A stretch of 64,000 nucleotides of DNA from Phallusia mammillata (lineage: Eukaryota; Chordata; Ascidiacea; Phlebobranchia; Ascidiidae), in assembly GCA_003260075.1 (NCBI GenBank), contig QLIY01000015.1, forward strand, positions 155,724-219,723. Direction: 5' to 3'. Shown piece by piece: positions 44,995 to 58,600 of this stretch. Positions within the stretch are counted from its first letter, which is position 1. Each line of letters begins with the position of its first letter. Under the pieces are notes generated by a model, which was not told the DNA's origin, ran no database searches, and saw only the letters and a program-made list of their open reading frames with translations. Both the position numbers and the translations under genes were made by a program.

Positions 44995-47900
44995 ATGACT
45001 ATGGATAAACCTCTCACATTAAATAGCATATGTCGGCTAACGCTGGCTAATGCTATGTTTAAAAGGCTTATTGGGGAAGAAGATATTAACAAAATTCACA
45101 GAGCTCTTACTCAGTTTGTGTCTGGAAAAATCGTCCCAAATTCTGCTGTAATAGGAATTCTGCAAGCTTTTCTGCTCTGCTTGGACAGTTGCAGAACGCT
45201 TAGGGTTGCAAGGACACAGATAACCCAAGAAACATACTCAAAAACCAATTCTTGGGGTCAGGGCATACACAGAAAGGACAGTGAGTCCGAAAAACAAGGT
45301 CCACAAAGACGTTTTAAGACCCTGCTGTTGGCTCGTCACACTGTACACGTCATAATGGCTACTTGGACAAAGGCTGCATTCGGCCAGTCACACCTGATTG
45401 ACTCCGACTTACCTGTTGAGCTGACGATGCGAATGAGGCAATGGCTGGCCTCGTACATTGTCGACGGTTTCCTTATGTGTCATAACTTATGTCGGACCTC
45501 GTTCCCTTCAATCAAGTGCCAGCACAGCATTACTGACTGGGAGGAAATGCAGACAGAAGGCAGGTGCAGACAGCGCAGTCTAGAACACCACAACAATTTG
45601 GCGCAATTGGACGCACTTGCAGTGAAGTTGTGCAAAGAAATTCGAAATGAATATGGGCTAACCGGTCATCCGATGAAAGAGTTGGACATGCGAGCTTCTA
45701 GTGGAAACCTCCAATGTACAAGTACAACTCTGAATTCTCTGAACGTGGCCCTCGAACAGTCACGTGACAAGGAAGATGACGCAACAGATTTGAAACCTTT
45801 ACCAGGTATGAAAAAGTTTCGTTTTCTGATAGTGATATTCATGTAACAAAAACACAAATACGAGAGATTTTGTTTGTAATGAACACAATATGTCGAATCA
45901 TTTTCTACAATTGTTGTTGTGGTAACTAGTTTAAAACGTTGGGCAGGAACTTGGCCGAATGGCCCGGCGCGCCTGACTCACATACAGATATAGAAAACCT
46001 TGATTGGGATTCGTCCCCGGCAGCGTCCTGGGTTTGAACCCCCTGAAAAAAAGTTTAAAATGTCCGAAGAATCAAAATATGTATTACTGATAAAAATATG
46101 TTTTCATGGATGTAATACCTAAATATCTGCAACTTTCAGCAAATGAAATATGTTTTGCAGTGCAAGATATGCCAACCATCAAACTGGAGGTAGCTATGGT
46201 GGGATCAACACACAATGCACACTCAGACAATTTGCTCGCTGTTTTGGAATCTTCGAGAAAACATAACATCAATATCAGCATCTCTTCCCTCAGGTAAGAA
46301 AACTGTAATAAACTATATAGTCCGTTTGAGATCAATCTTGCTTTTTCTGTCCAAGGTGCAATGTGTTTCTAACATTAGTTACAAAATTTTGGAACCTATT
46401 CTTTAGCGATGATTATGCAACTTTCCATATAGTCGTTTTGGGAACCGTCTTTCTTAAACACGTTTTTTGAACCGTGTTTTAGATTTAAAATTCATAGGCT
46501 GTGTTTCGCATAGGGCGCAATATAGTGGTGATCAAAAATGAAATGCCCGATTACATTGAGATTTTTGTAAACTTGTAAAGTCTCAGTCGTTTTATTTTCA
46601 AACACACATTGGAACTAACTTTTTTGTTCAAGCGAAATTAAGCAACCGATCACAACCGTTTGCGGAGTTTTTAACCAAGCACGTGACACTTTTAGGTTCG
46701 ATGACGTCACTCCGGCTCTGACATCAGAAATAATCCGCAATCTTGTCGACCCTGGTCTCATCCGACAACTGCACTTCCGCCACGTGGATCCTACTTGTCT
46801 GTTTCAAACCAAAGATGCTTTAAGAAAGTTGACAGGACTCGAAGAATTCTCGTTGTCCACTTGCTCTTTCCAACCTGTTACGTTCAACGCAGACGAGGTT
46901 GGTTGCAATGGTTTTATTTACATGTAGTCGATATCGTTTGTTTGTTTTTTTGCCGCCTGTAGTCAAATTACTAATGTAGCTACACTTGAGATAAAATTGG
47001 GTTCAAAATTGAAGCCCAAACCCAGTTTTACAAAATATAAGGGGGGGGGGGTTTTTTTGCCGCCTGTAGTCAAATTACTAATGTAGCTGCACTTGAGATA
47101 AAATTGGGTTCGAAATTGAAGCCCAAACCCAGTTTTACAAAATATAAGCCTGAATTAGGCCCGAAAATTAGATCTGCCAAGGTGGAAATACTAGACAAAT
47201 GTGGCCAACTATAAAGCAAGGCTCGAATTAAGCTTGGTTTATTCTACCTTAAGTCCGCCAGCCCTAATTACAATTCTGGCTCGGATTAAGACTGCAGGCA
47301 ACAGAACTATTGTAACAGAACAAAAGAAAGATGAGCATTTTTCAACATGTGTCATTTTTGTTTTACTGTAATCAAGATGTTACTCACCCTGCACAAAGTA
47401 ATCATCACAAAAACGTATGTTATTTAGAAATCCCTGTTGGTTTTTATTGTAAAATAAGATGCGCACCGCACGTCTTTATGATGTAATAAATAAACCGGAT
47501 TGCCCTCGCAAGGCTTATGTTACTGTGTTTCCGTTGACAGAACACGCAATACAACTGACAACACGTTTATTGAGGTCAAAATAATTTGTATTTTTTCCCT
47601 CTAGACCGCCACCTTGTGGAACGAAATGATTGGCAACTGGCCAAAACTTCGCTGGTTGGAAATCAGCAGAATCTGTTTCACGTTCAAATCGGCATCAGAC
47701 GTCAAAATATCTCCATCTTTGAAATATCTTGAATTCTCCGAAGGAAGCTTATCAGCTGAAATGCTAAAGTGGCTCACTGGGCATTTTGAACAAGACGGAA
47801 CTATTCGATCTCTTCGTTTTGTGCGCGAAACCGCTCTTTCCAACCGTGAACGTCTTTGGAAAGAGTTTACTAACCTTCTTAGCGCATCTAGAACATCAAT

Positions 47901-48318
47901 CTCAACTCTTAGCGTCGACCATTGCTGCCTTAACGACAATCAATGCGACGAGATGACCCAGGTTCTCGGCTCAGACACCACAACCCTAAGTTTCCCGCCT
48001 TCAAGCTTAAAGAAACTCACCATTCGCGAACCGCACACTAGTTGGCGCACTATGAGTGATATATTTTCAACAGTTATTTCAAGTTCCGTTCCTCTTTTTC
48101 CAAAGCTCCATTATTTCTCAGCGCTTGTACCACGAATGTCCGAAGTCTCGCAGTGGCAACGTTTTATTGTTCCGACCAGTGCTGACTGCGCAATAGAGGT
48201 TGCGAATCAAGGGGACCCTCGCCACTTCTACGAAAGGAAATTAGCCAAGTTGGCCTCTAAGGAAGGAAGACACGTGCAAATTGACCTATGCTGGGAGCCT
48301 GAGTGTGACTGGACATAA
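44995..48318 (+). CDS. Unrecognised leucine-rich-repeat-like protein, 4 exons
   Basis: Exons 44995-45805, 46140-46293, 46696-46897 and 47605-48318 join in frame to 626 residues. The first half is helical and contains a Cys/His-containing stretch, ending in an Asp/Glu-rich linker. From about residue 270 there are irregular leucine-rich units: GLIRQLHFRHVDPTCLF, LTGLEEFSLSTCSF, WPKLRWLEISRICFTF, SPSLKYLEFSEGSLS, TIRSLRFV, TSISTLSVDHCCLND and SSLKKLTIREP. Their spacing of roughly 25-30 residues fits ribonuclease-inhibitor-like LRRs. LRRC14 or LRRC41-like adaptors have a comparable layout, but I cannot claim orthology. There is no signal peptide or membrane segment. An upstream coding exon is possible, because a splice acceptor lies just before the first ATG. 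Confidence 0.75.
45945..46050 (+). mobile_element. tRNA-like SINE head in LRR gene intron 1
   Basis: Carries CTTGGCCGAATGGCCCGGCG and a B box GGGTTTGAACCCCC about 80 bp apart, as in a Leu/Ser-type tRNA with a long variable arm. The acceptor stem does not pair, so I read it as a SINE remnant. Confidence 0.4.
46940..47150. other. G-run join with echo in LRR gene intron 3
   Basis: The G run at 47041-47051 lies between two copies of about 100 bp that contain the dispersed aagcccaaaccc repeat. Confidence 0.8.
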
Positions 48319-51300
48319 GTTTACAGTTTTTAGAGGTTCCCGATAAGTCTTTTTAAAATTGTTTGTTGAAAACTGCAAACCCATACTATCGCAATAACTC
48401 ACAACAGAAAAGTTTGAAATACCGATAGATTCAAATTTATGAACACATTTAGTCATTCATGCTTGTAAATTTAAGATGCATATTTCGCTTTTACAGCACC
48501 CTCGCTATCTATAAGCAAGTGCACAGATATCATATTAGTGAAACAGTACACATAAAACAACTGGAAAAGATGTATAAAATTAATATCAAAAACGAATATT
48601 TAAATCTGCCGAACCTGAATTCAACAAAATATTAAATAACGATTTATGCTGTAAAGAGTTTTTTAAATTAACAGTGAGATTTGGTTAGGTTTATGAACTA
48701 GGTTGATGTTATTGTTATGACACCTCTCTAATAGCTCTCGCCGTCGGCGTTTTTACACAAATTGCATTTTAAATATTCGCGAATGTTTAGCGCTATCTAG
48801 CGGTATTAAGCGAACTGGTCTGGTGTGACTTTTTGTGTTGTAGTAGATTTTTCGTTAAAGACGCATAGAGCACACTTTACCAAATTATTTAGTTTCAGGA
48901 GTTATTGTATTCAATTGAAAATATTTTATTGTTATCAAAAACAATCGTGCATTACATTTATGAAACTCGCCTTTTGATCTTCTTTATGTGTTTTAGTTAC
49001 CTTACTGCGTATTTATTTTAACTTTGTTGTTATAGTACCTTACTACCTCACCTTTACTATACAATAATTGCCCACATACGTATTTTGTGTTACACATGCT
49101 TTGCACTGTTATATGTTGGCGGCACCAACGCAAATTGCAATTTAAAACTTTTTGTTTCGCTTTCACTTCTGCCGATGGCCATGGTGTGGTGTGTGCTAGC
49201 TTTACCACGGTGCCAATTATGGCTAATATAGTGTAAAAATAATACTAAACCCCTATTTAATGTTTAACTTTAGATACACGTTCCATCTTATTTTCACAAA
49301 TACAACATAAAAATTATAATCATTTAGGTGTGCACCTAACTACAGAAATGCTTTATTATAATTTTTATGATATTTATGTGGAAACATTTTATGTGGTAAT
49401 TTATTCGAATTCTCAAGAATACAAAAAAGAAGAGACACTCTGTGTGGTTGTCAATTAGTCAGCTGTTAAGATGCAAAAATCAGACTTTGTCAATTACAGT
49501 TTCCCTTTTAACTGTATCGGACTTTGGACATCAAACATTTTATTCGCATGTAATAATAGTGACGTATTTTAATTGACCCGGTCAAGTTACCTCGCCTGTT
49601 TTTACACAAAAGCTTGACCGTTTACTAATCGAATAAAACCAGTTTTACCAATCACTGAACCGGTCATAAACTGTCTTAAGGCTTTTTCATTATAGTCCCT
49701 TTACGTGTTAAGACATGCAACGTCTTAAACGGATTCCAGTCAGGTTACATTTGACGATTCTAAACGAACTAAAGATAATTGTGACTTAGAGCATCGTCAA
49801 CCTTGTGGTGTATGGGTATTTATAATAACGCCTCCATGTTAATATAAGTCAAGCGTTTTTTTTTAACTCAAATTACCGCACAGTAAGTACAATACATTAC
49901 AGTATTTCTGTTGTGTGTTCAAACGAAAGTATAGGGCCGTTGTGATTCGCGACATGTTCTGTCGAAATATAGACTCGGGAACTTAACGGTAGTGTTCGGC
50001 GTCATATAGTTTTAGTTAGACAGCGATTAGTTTGTTTATTTAAAAAAGTCAGATATATAGTGTGTTAAGAATTGTCTACCCTAAGGGTCAGTACATAACC
50101 ACCACTTTACAAGTCGCCATCGAGGCAGGGCGGCTACACCAGCAAGTTTAGACGGTGTCCAAAATTGGACAGAAAGATAGTGCTGTGCTGTTGGTGTCAG
50201 TAATAAGATTAGTTCGGGGCGAAAAGGTGTAAAGAAAAAAAAATGAAATGATTGTCTCGCACAACATTTCTTACACTTAGGGGGGCATGTGGTAATTTTT
50301 TTAGGGAGCCGCGAATGTAGAATCCCAATAGTAACAACCAGCAATAACACATGCGCCTGTTTTTATAGTGCTCAGAGCATTGTATGTAGTGTTAAGTAAG
50401 CCGTTGTTTTTTGTTACCCATGTCTTTTTATCTTTTATAGTGCACAAAGTGCTATATTTCATTGGTCAGCAAGGGGCCCGCGGGTTTTGTGGGTTATTTT
50501 AGGGGCAGCAAACTGATAAAAAGTAAAGATAACTGTCTAGAAAAAGTATTCAAAAACCGTGCCAACAAATAATTTACAAAGCGTGAAAAACATCTAAAAT
50601 TGCGTTCAATGTGCTATGCTATATTGGTAACATATAGCCAGGGTTGCCATCGACTTGAAACCAAAAATATGGACAACCGAAAAATTAAATTTTTATGCGC
50701 AACGAAACAAATGTTTTTGAACAAATCTTGGCATTTATACGAGCCATGACATAATATTTGCAATATATTTTGGAAAGAAACAATCTGTTTCAGCAACTAG
50801 AAAATACTAAGTGCATCTCACAACAGGTCGGGTCTAGGTTTACTTCTACTTGTAGCAGGAATGTGACTATAGCAATTGTTGAAAATAAGACAAAATAAGG
50901 ACTACAGTCAAAAATAAGGACATTTATTATAAATAAGGACAATGAACTTTTCTGGGACATGGCCCTTCAAAATAAGGACAAATCTTAGAAATAGGGACGG
51001 TATGGCAACCCTGCATAAAGCCCTAAAGTCAACATACGCTATAAAGCACAAACATCAACAATTGCTAAATTCTGAGCATTTTTTCGAAACATCTTTCCAG
51101 TCAGAATCAAGCGAACTAGAAAGAGGCGTTTCAGGGGTGTGTCGCTGCCCTAATTTTGTCGGCTGACCAGCGAACGCCCCGCCAGCAAACACAGTTGTTT
51201 ACCAAGTCACTAAGTAAGTTTTTTCAGCGGCTGTCGGAGGTAGTGTGGTCTGCTGGCCAGTTTTACTTGAAATGCTTGTTGCTGTTCACGCCAAACATAA

Positions 51301-52686
51301 GTTTGACTCAGTACTGATTACAATTGATAAGTTTGGTTATGAATGTGGATTATTTTTTAAAAGTAGTTTTTGAGTTTCAATAACGATACCGTTTACTTAT
51401 TTTACTTTCTTTGATTTAGAGAGAGTTCGTCTTGAAAAAACTTGCAGTCTAATTTGGAAAACATGCCCCTTGTGTGTGTATGCTGAAAGAAATGTAATAA
51501 GTTTGTACATGCCGCTAGGACATAGTATGATGTCCTTGGTTGTGTCAATATACTAGTTCAAACCGGGTAAACAGCAGAACTCTAAGCGCTGTTGTCAAGT
51601 TGGGAGGCATATAAGCGACTTTTGGGCAGTGATATACAGCATTCAAGGCATCAACAGTATAGATGATCCAGATGGGGGGGGGGGGGGGGGGGGGGGGTTT
51701 AGCGGCTTTTGAGCAGTGATATACAGCATTCAAGGCATCAACAGTATAGATGATCCAGATTTTCTCTGAATCACATAAATCTTACAGTCGCAGTGCAAAT
51801 GTAAACTGCATCTGTTAAATTTAAACTTGTAAGCTTTTGAGCAGAAAAACAAGCTGGTTTTTGTGGTGGTAGTGCTTACAGCTACAGCGCATTTGTCTTC
51901 AATTGACCTTTGGTTCTTAAACTCAGCGACAGGGCAAACAGGTACAGAAGTCGTGGAGCGTATATGGAAGGTTTGGCCAAGGCAGTAAAACTTATATTGG
52001 CGCATTAAAACTACGCTTTTAAGATGTTATGTGGACATTTAACTACTAAATGATGGTTGGTGTAAATACGAATAATAGCGAGTTCGCAAACTACTGTAGC
52101 AATCAACATGTAAAAACATAAAATTTATAGTTAATAGTCAATTGCAAATTATAACTTGTGTCCAAGATGGTGTGTGTTTGCCTTGTAACGTCCGCGTCTG
52201 TGTTATAGATTTACTCGTTGTGTGTCTGTGTGTTGGGGATTAGCTACAGTCGCTGTTTCCTTTAGTAATTGGGGGGGGGGCAAATACGAATAATAGTTCG
52301 TAAACTACTGTAGCAATCAACATGTAAAAACATAACATTTATTGTTAATAGTCAATTACAAATTATAACATGTGTCCAAGATGGTGTGTGTTACTCGTTG
52401 TTTGTCTGTGTGTTGGGGATTAGCTACAGTCGCTGTTTCCTTTAGTAATTTGTGTCAAAACATTTGTGTATCCTGCTGCGCGCCTTTTTGTGTAAAGTAA
52501 AAGTTTATAACCCTCAACCAAATGTAAAAAAATGTTTTTTTTGTCGTTTGAATCCGATTTTTCAGTGTTTCTTCAAGACTCTTTAGGATTGTTTTCTGTC
52601 AGCGAATCTTAAGGTTGGCTGCACACAAAGTATGTTCCAAACTTGGCCTGTGAAAACAACACCCATATCAGTCATCAATTGTTGCA
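48319..52686. other. Intergenic stretch, LRR gene to phosphotransferase
   Basis: Holds the 3' end of the LRR-like gene, one hAT-like element (50639-51013) and two echoed joins. The joins are a 24-nt G run at 51674-51697 with copies of about 65 bp, and a run at 52271-52280 with copies of about 170-200 bp. No exon is supported. Confidence 0.5.
50639..51013. mobile_element. hAT-like MITE, 375 bp
   Basis: Termini CAGGGTTGCCATC and GGTATGGCAACCCTG are inverted repeats. The flanks catatagc and cataaagc agree at 7 of 8 bases. The interior carries repeated aataaggaca. A fragment of the same family lies near the right edge of the window (about 63795-63850, inverted). Confidence 0.75.
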
Positions 52687-55600
52687 ATGAAATTTCTGAG
52701 TTTCGACGACCTGGAACGCCTGGACAAATGGGTCTACAAATTAAAAGGAGTCACTATTTTGGACTCACACATGCGAAGTAAGTCATACGAATAACATAAA
52801 ACTATTGAGCAGTGTAGGCCGAAACGTTTTGCAAACTTTTTGTAAATTGAGTCGAAGCCGGACCTAAAATGACAAAGAATACTTTTAAAATGGAGAATTT
52901 AAAATGTATGTAAAACCTGTTTAATTTTCTATTTATTACATTAACGTTAAAATACTACAATGAAAACAGTGAAAAAAAAACAGGTTTCTGACATTTTGTG
53001 AAATTAAATGTACAAGCTCAACGACGTGTAAAACTGTGTAAACACGTTCCTTCCTTAAGAAACACTTTGAAAACTTATACGAGTCTTTGTTGTTTTTATG
53101 CAGAATGGTGGAACATTGCATTTAAGTTTGTGCCGCTGAAAACCAGTCCAGATGTGATTTCTGTTTGGGGATTTATCGCAGGAGTCTTATGTGCTGCGCT
53201 GGTTATTTTCTATTCTCCAGCTCTCAAAACCGAGGTATGTAAATAGTGGAAGTTTCTAGATATACCGCTATATGTGAATAATGTAAATAAAGAGGTTTTG
53301 AATTAACTGGGTTTGATTTATTCAATTGTATTTTCAGTTGAGTTAAGTTTGTTTAGTTTTAAGTTAAGAAAAACTGTTTTTACCTACTGTATAACAAGGG
53401 GGGGGGGTAATTAGGTTTTGAATTAACTGGGTTTGATTTATTCAATTGTATTTTGAGTTGAGTTAAGTCTGTTTAGTTTTAAGTTAAGAAAAACTGTTTT
53501 TACCTACTGTATAACAAAAAAAAATCTATAAGAATTTGGGTTCATTATAAGCCGAATTCTCGTTTGTACATCAAGGCACGAAAAAAGTGAAAAATATGTT
53601 CAAACACTTCAAAAACAAGTTAACGGTCTTTGAAAAGTAGCAAAGTTTTAAAACAGTGTTACATAATTTTATGACATAACACGGTAAATAAGTCAAAGGA
53701 ACATTCGAAATAAGCAACAATAACTTGGTCACACAAATAACCACAAACGTCACAAACGTTCGGAACCCTCATCCCTTTATATTCGGTTGGGGGGGGGGGA
53801 ACTTGGTCACACAAATAACCACAAACGTCACAAACATTCGGAACCCTCATCCCTTTATATTCGGTTTTGTAGATAAAGCGCTTCTGTCCAATCAGCATCT
53901 CTAGGTGAATAGTCTTTTGTTTTTAGATCAACGTCTTTTAAAACGTGATTTCGCAGTATTTATAGTTTTTTGGGATGACTTAACATGCGTTTGATTGAAT
54001 TAAGTTTGATGGTTTGTTTGAAATATTTTAGTTTTGAGTTAAGTTAAGTGTGTTGAGTTTTGAGTTAGTTTAGTTTTGAATTAAAGTGAGTTAGTTTAGT
54101 TTTGAGGTAAGGAATGTTTGATTGGGTCAATAGAGTTTAGAGTTGAATTAGGTTTGTTTAGTTTTGACCTAAGTTGCGTTTGTTTGAGCCAAGTGAGCTG
54201 TGTTGAACCGGGAGGTCAGCAAAGCAAAATCTACATTTTGTTAAATGTGCGTCCCTATTTGACACACGTTTTTGTGATTTCGAAGTTTTCGAAATTTTCT
54301 GTCTAGCATGATTCGTTTTTTTAAACGAAACCTTAGCCCGAACCCGGCCCAATTAAAAAGCCCGGCCCGACTTATAACTTTGACTTGACTTAACTTAAAA
54401 CCTAAAAAAAAATTTCGTTTTACGTTTCAGGTCCCAGGATGGGTGCACGTGGTTTGTGCGATTGGATTGTTCTTCTACCAAACAATGGACGCACTGGACG
54501 GGAAACAATGCAGAAGAAGTGGAAGAAGCAGCGGAGTGGAGGAAATTTTTGACCATGGATGCGATTCAGTTAACAGTAGTACGTTAATTTTAGTAGTTAG
54601 TTCTTACGTATTACTGCGGGACATCGTACGTTTTTGGTTAACATGATAAACAAATTTGTGGACAATGTAATTTCAGTTGAATTTTGCCTTTGTGTTGTAA
54701 GCGTGCTTTATTGTAGGAAATTTTGGATACGATTCAGTTAACAGTAGTAGGTTCAAGGGGGGGGGGATACGATTTTGGTTAACATGGTAAACAAATTTGT
54801 GGACAATGTAATTTCTGTTGAATTGCCTTTGTGTTGTAAGCGTGCTTTAATGTAGGAAATTTTGGATGCGATTCAGTTAACAGTAGTAGGTTCAATTTGG
54901 TCAGTTCTTGCATAAGGATTACTATGGGTTGGTTTACATATGTTTAATAAACCTTGTGGACAATGAAATGCTGATATAAGCGCGCCTTGATGTAATGTCT
55001 TCGGGTGTTTAAAGTGATTAAATGTCGTTCTGCAAAGTGACTAAATGAATAGGACGAAAAGGCATTTTATTACAAATTGTCGAGGAGGTACAAACCCGGC
55101 CCAAAACTTTTAATCAGTAAAGCCCGAATAAGGTCCGAAAGTTGGTAAAATTGGGGCACAAATGTTGCCTAATCAAACCTGTTCTATTAAAACTTGGGGG
55201 GGGGGGCAAATTGTCGAGGAGGTACAAACCCGGCCCAAAACTTTTAATCAGCAAAGCCCGAATAAGGTCCGAAAGTTGATGAAATTGGGGCACAAATGTT
55301 GCCTAATCAAACCTGTTCTATTAAAACTTAATCCCGTACCCGAACCCTATTAGCCAGGCCGTGCTTACAACAGTTGTTTAAGCATTTTTGGAATCATTTG
55401 AAAAAAGTTGGTTTTGTTTATCGTTTTATATACAGTACATGTGGCTTAACGTTGTATGAGAAGTAGTTGCGAATACCAATAGTGGAAAATTATACTTCCC
55501 TAAGCTTTAAACTGTACACACTTATCTCTTTCACAGTAACGTTTTGCTATAGCTCTTACTTTTTAGTTTTACAGTACGTGGTCACAACAAGCTGTTTTGT

Positions 55601-58600
55601 ATTGGGCCACCGTTCGTGGATGTGGCTTATCTTCCTGTACGTAGGAAATTTCACATTTTTTACAGTCCAATGGCGAACTTATGCAACCGGAATTATGCAA
55701 GTTGGCAAGTAAGCTGAACACTCACTATCACTTACATTTGAGCGGTTGTAGGCAGTGGTGGGATTCAAATTTTTTGTCAGCCGGTTCTATTACAAAAAGT
55801 CCATTGACAGTAACCAGTAATGCTAACCGGTTCGCTGATCTCAAAGTCAATTGACAGTAACCAGTAATGCTAACTGGTTCGCTGATCTCATAAAATTTCG
55901 AGTGGACGGTTCTATAGAACCGGTACGAACCGGCTGAATCCCAACAGTGTTTGTATTTAGTAATTATTATCACAGACGGTTCCATAGAACCTGTGCGAAC
56001 CGGCTGAATCCCACCACTGGTTGTAGGTTATAATCACTTGGAATCTGTCGCCAAGACGACTAAGGAGTGTTTATAAGGTTGCGGGTTCTAACCCTGTCTA
56101 CGCCAAGTCAATGAGAAAATTCAGCGGCTTTACTCCAACCCAGTGGTATATTATAAGTTGAACTAAATTGAAGCCTCCGAGACCTCTAAGTAAAACACAA
56201 AACAGGCAGCTCGACGTCGGGCTCATTGTGAGCATAACGCATACAGGCGTTGCTTGTCCACTAATGACAGAATTGGCATAAAGTTTATGCCATAAACAAA
56301 GCATACAAGAAATGAGTCGGAACGACGTCTGATTCAGTTCAAATTTATGTCAAAGCAAAACACTGAATCATATCGATTAAGTCATATTTCCTGAATGCGT
56401 AAATGGGGGGGGGGTAACGCATACAGGCGTTGCTTGTCCACTAATGATAGAATTGGCATAAAGTTTATGCCATAAACAAAGCATACAAGAAACGACGTCT
56501 GATTCAGTTCAAATTTATGTCAAAGAAAAACACTGAATCATATCGATTAAGTCATATTTCCTGAATGCGTAAATTTTGACGTTACTGGGTACGGTCATTT
56601 TGTTATGTAATACATGTGGTCATTTTACGCTTTTTTTACCAGCTGCAATACACAGTGTCCTTTGAAAAACGGCCTTACCAAGTGTCCATGGTTATCTATT
56701 TTGCATAAAAAGTTGTGTAAACCAATGGCTATATACCGCTTAAATAAAACTGTACCCAGTCGGAAATTTTTGTGCGGGCCTTAGTCGAAATATCTTCGAG
56801 GGGGGGGGGGATGGCTATATACCGCTTAAATAAAACTGTATCTGTGATCTTATTCAAATAGAATTATATGAGACACATTATTAAACACTTAAACTTCCTT
56901 TTTACGCACTATATCGCTATCAAAGTTTTTATTCCCGCATTAACTTTTTAGAAAATTTGTAAATATATTATCCTTAAAGAACAAAACGTCTCAATCATAC
57001 TTTCTAAAAAAAAAACAATTTGAAGCATCTATTGAGACTTTGTTTAGTTTTGAAAAGCTGGCTATGTAAAATGCTAATGTGCATACATTTCAAGAAATAG
57101 AAAGTGGAAAAATTCATTTTTTTAACTCTTTTACTAGAATTGACCACACTGAAACACAAGTAATGGGAATGATGACCATGCTGACAACAGCGGTGTATGG
57201 ATCGCAAATATGGGAAACGAAGGTAAACTACATTTCATAAACTTTGTCGCTCAGTAATATGTTACTGTTGTTTGTAGAACCGGTTTGCCAAAGTAGGCTT
57301 TACATCTTTTACGTGACTCAAGTAACTATGAACGGGTGTAACTGATATCACTGATGTTGGCATGAGCATTTGCCGAAATGTTTGAATAATAAAGCATGTC
57401 GCCTTTTACGTCTAATTAGGCCGTTATTTTCATCATCAAATTATGAACAAATCCGTATATCATGTTCCAAAAGCCTTGTGAATATTTGTTTTAGGATTTG
57501 AGTTATTGTCTGCTGGAATGTTTAGGACTACTGTTATTTCTTTGTTTGTAATAATTTTTCCCTTGGTAGGCAATTAATTAAATAATTCAGAAGCATTTCG
57601 CAGAAATATGTAATAATAAGCTTACGACAAACTATGTTGGGGGGGGGGGATGTTTAGGACTACTGTTATTTCTGTGTCTGTGATAATTTTTCCCTTGGTA
57701 GGCAATTAAGCATTTCGCAGAAATATGTAATAATAAGCTTACGACAAACTATGTTTTTTATTTGTTTGATCCCATGATGGAAATGAACGCTTATGGGCTC
57801 CTCCTTGTAACAACTAAATATTGCGTAAAGGCTTGTAACAAGAGTTTTTTTTACAAGGTATTAGGATTGCCTTTTAATCTGGTAGAAATCGCAATATACG
57901 CCACCACTATAACAGGAGTGTTCAAAGTCCTCGAAAACGTCCAAGACACAATCGCACACAAGGTTAGTAAATGCATACAGCAAAACAACTTGACTAATGG
58001 CCACACCATTTAACTCAGTGATTCTCAAACCCGGCTTTCAGGGCCGCATGCGGCACCCAATAACTTATTTTCCGGCTCGCACTAGACCTCAGAAAACCAC
58101 CGAACATTGCTAGTTTAGCTTTCAAAGTAATAATCTTTAGTGATTTACTCAAGGTCTCGTTTTTTGCGGCTCCCTACACACTTAAAAACTACCATTTGGC
58201 ACCGACAATACAAAAGTTTGAGAACCACTGATTTAACTTCTGCATTTTGTTTCAGAAATCCATTATACCTGCTTCTACGTTTATCATCGGTCATATTCTC
58301 TTTTGTTTGTCATTTTACCTAGGGGGGGGGGACTCGAAAACGTCCAAGACACAATCGCACACAAGGTTAGTAAATGCATCCAAGCAAAAACAACAATCTG
58401 ACTTTTGACTTATGTGTAATCTTTAAGTATTTTTTAGAAATCCATTTTACCTGCGTCTACGTTTATCATCGGTCATATTCTCTTTTGTTTGTCATTTTAC
58501 CTAACCCAAGCGTGGATTGATGAACATGACATGTTGGTTGTGTTCGGATTCTTTTTAGGATTCTTCGTAGCGAAACAAGATCAACGAATTGTGGTAAATG

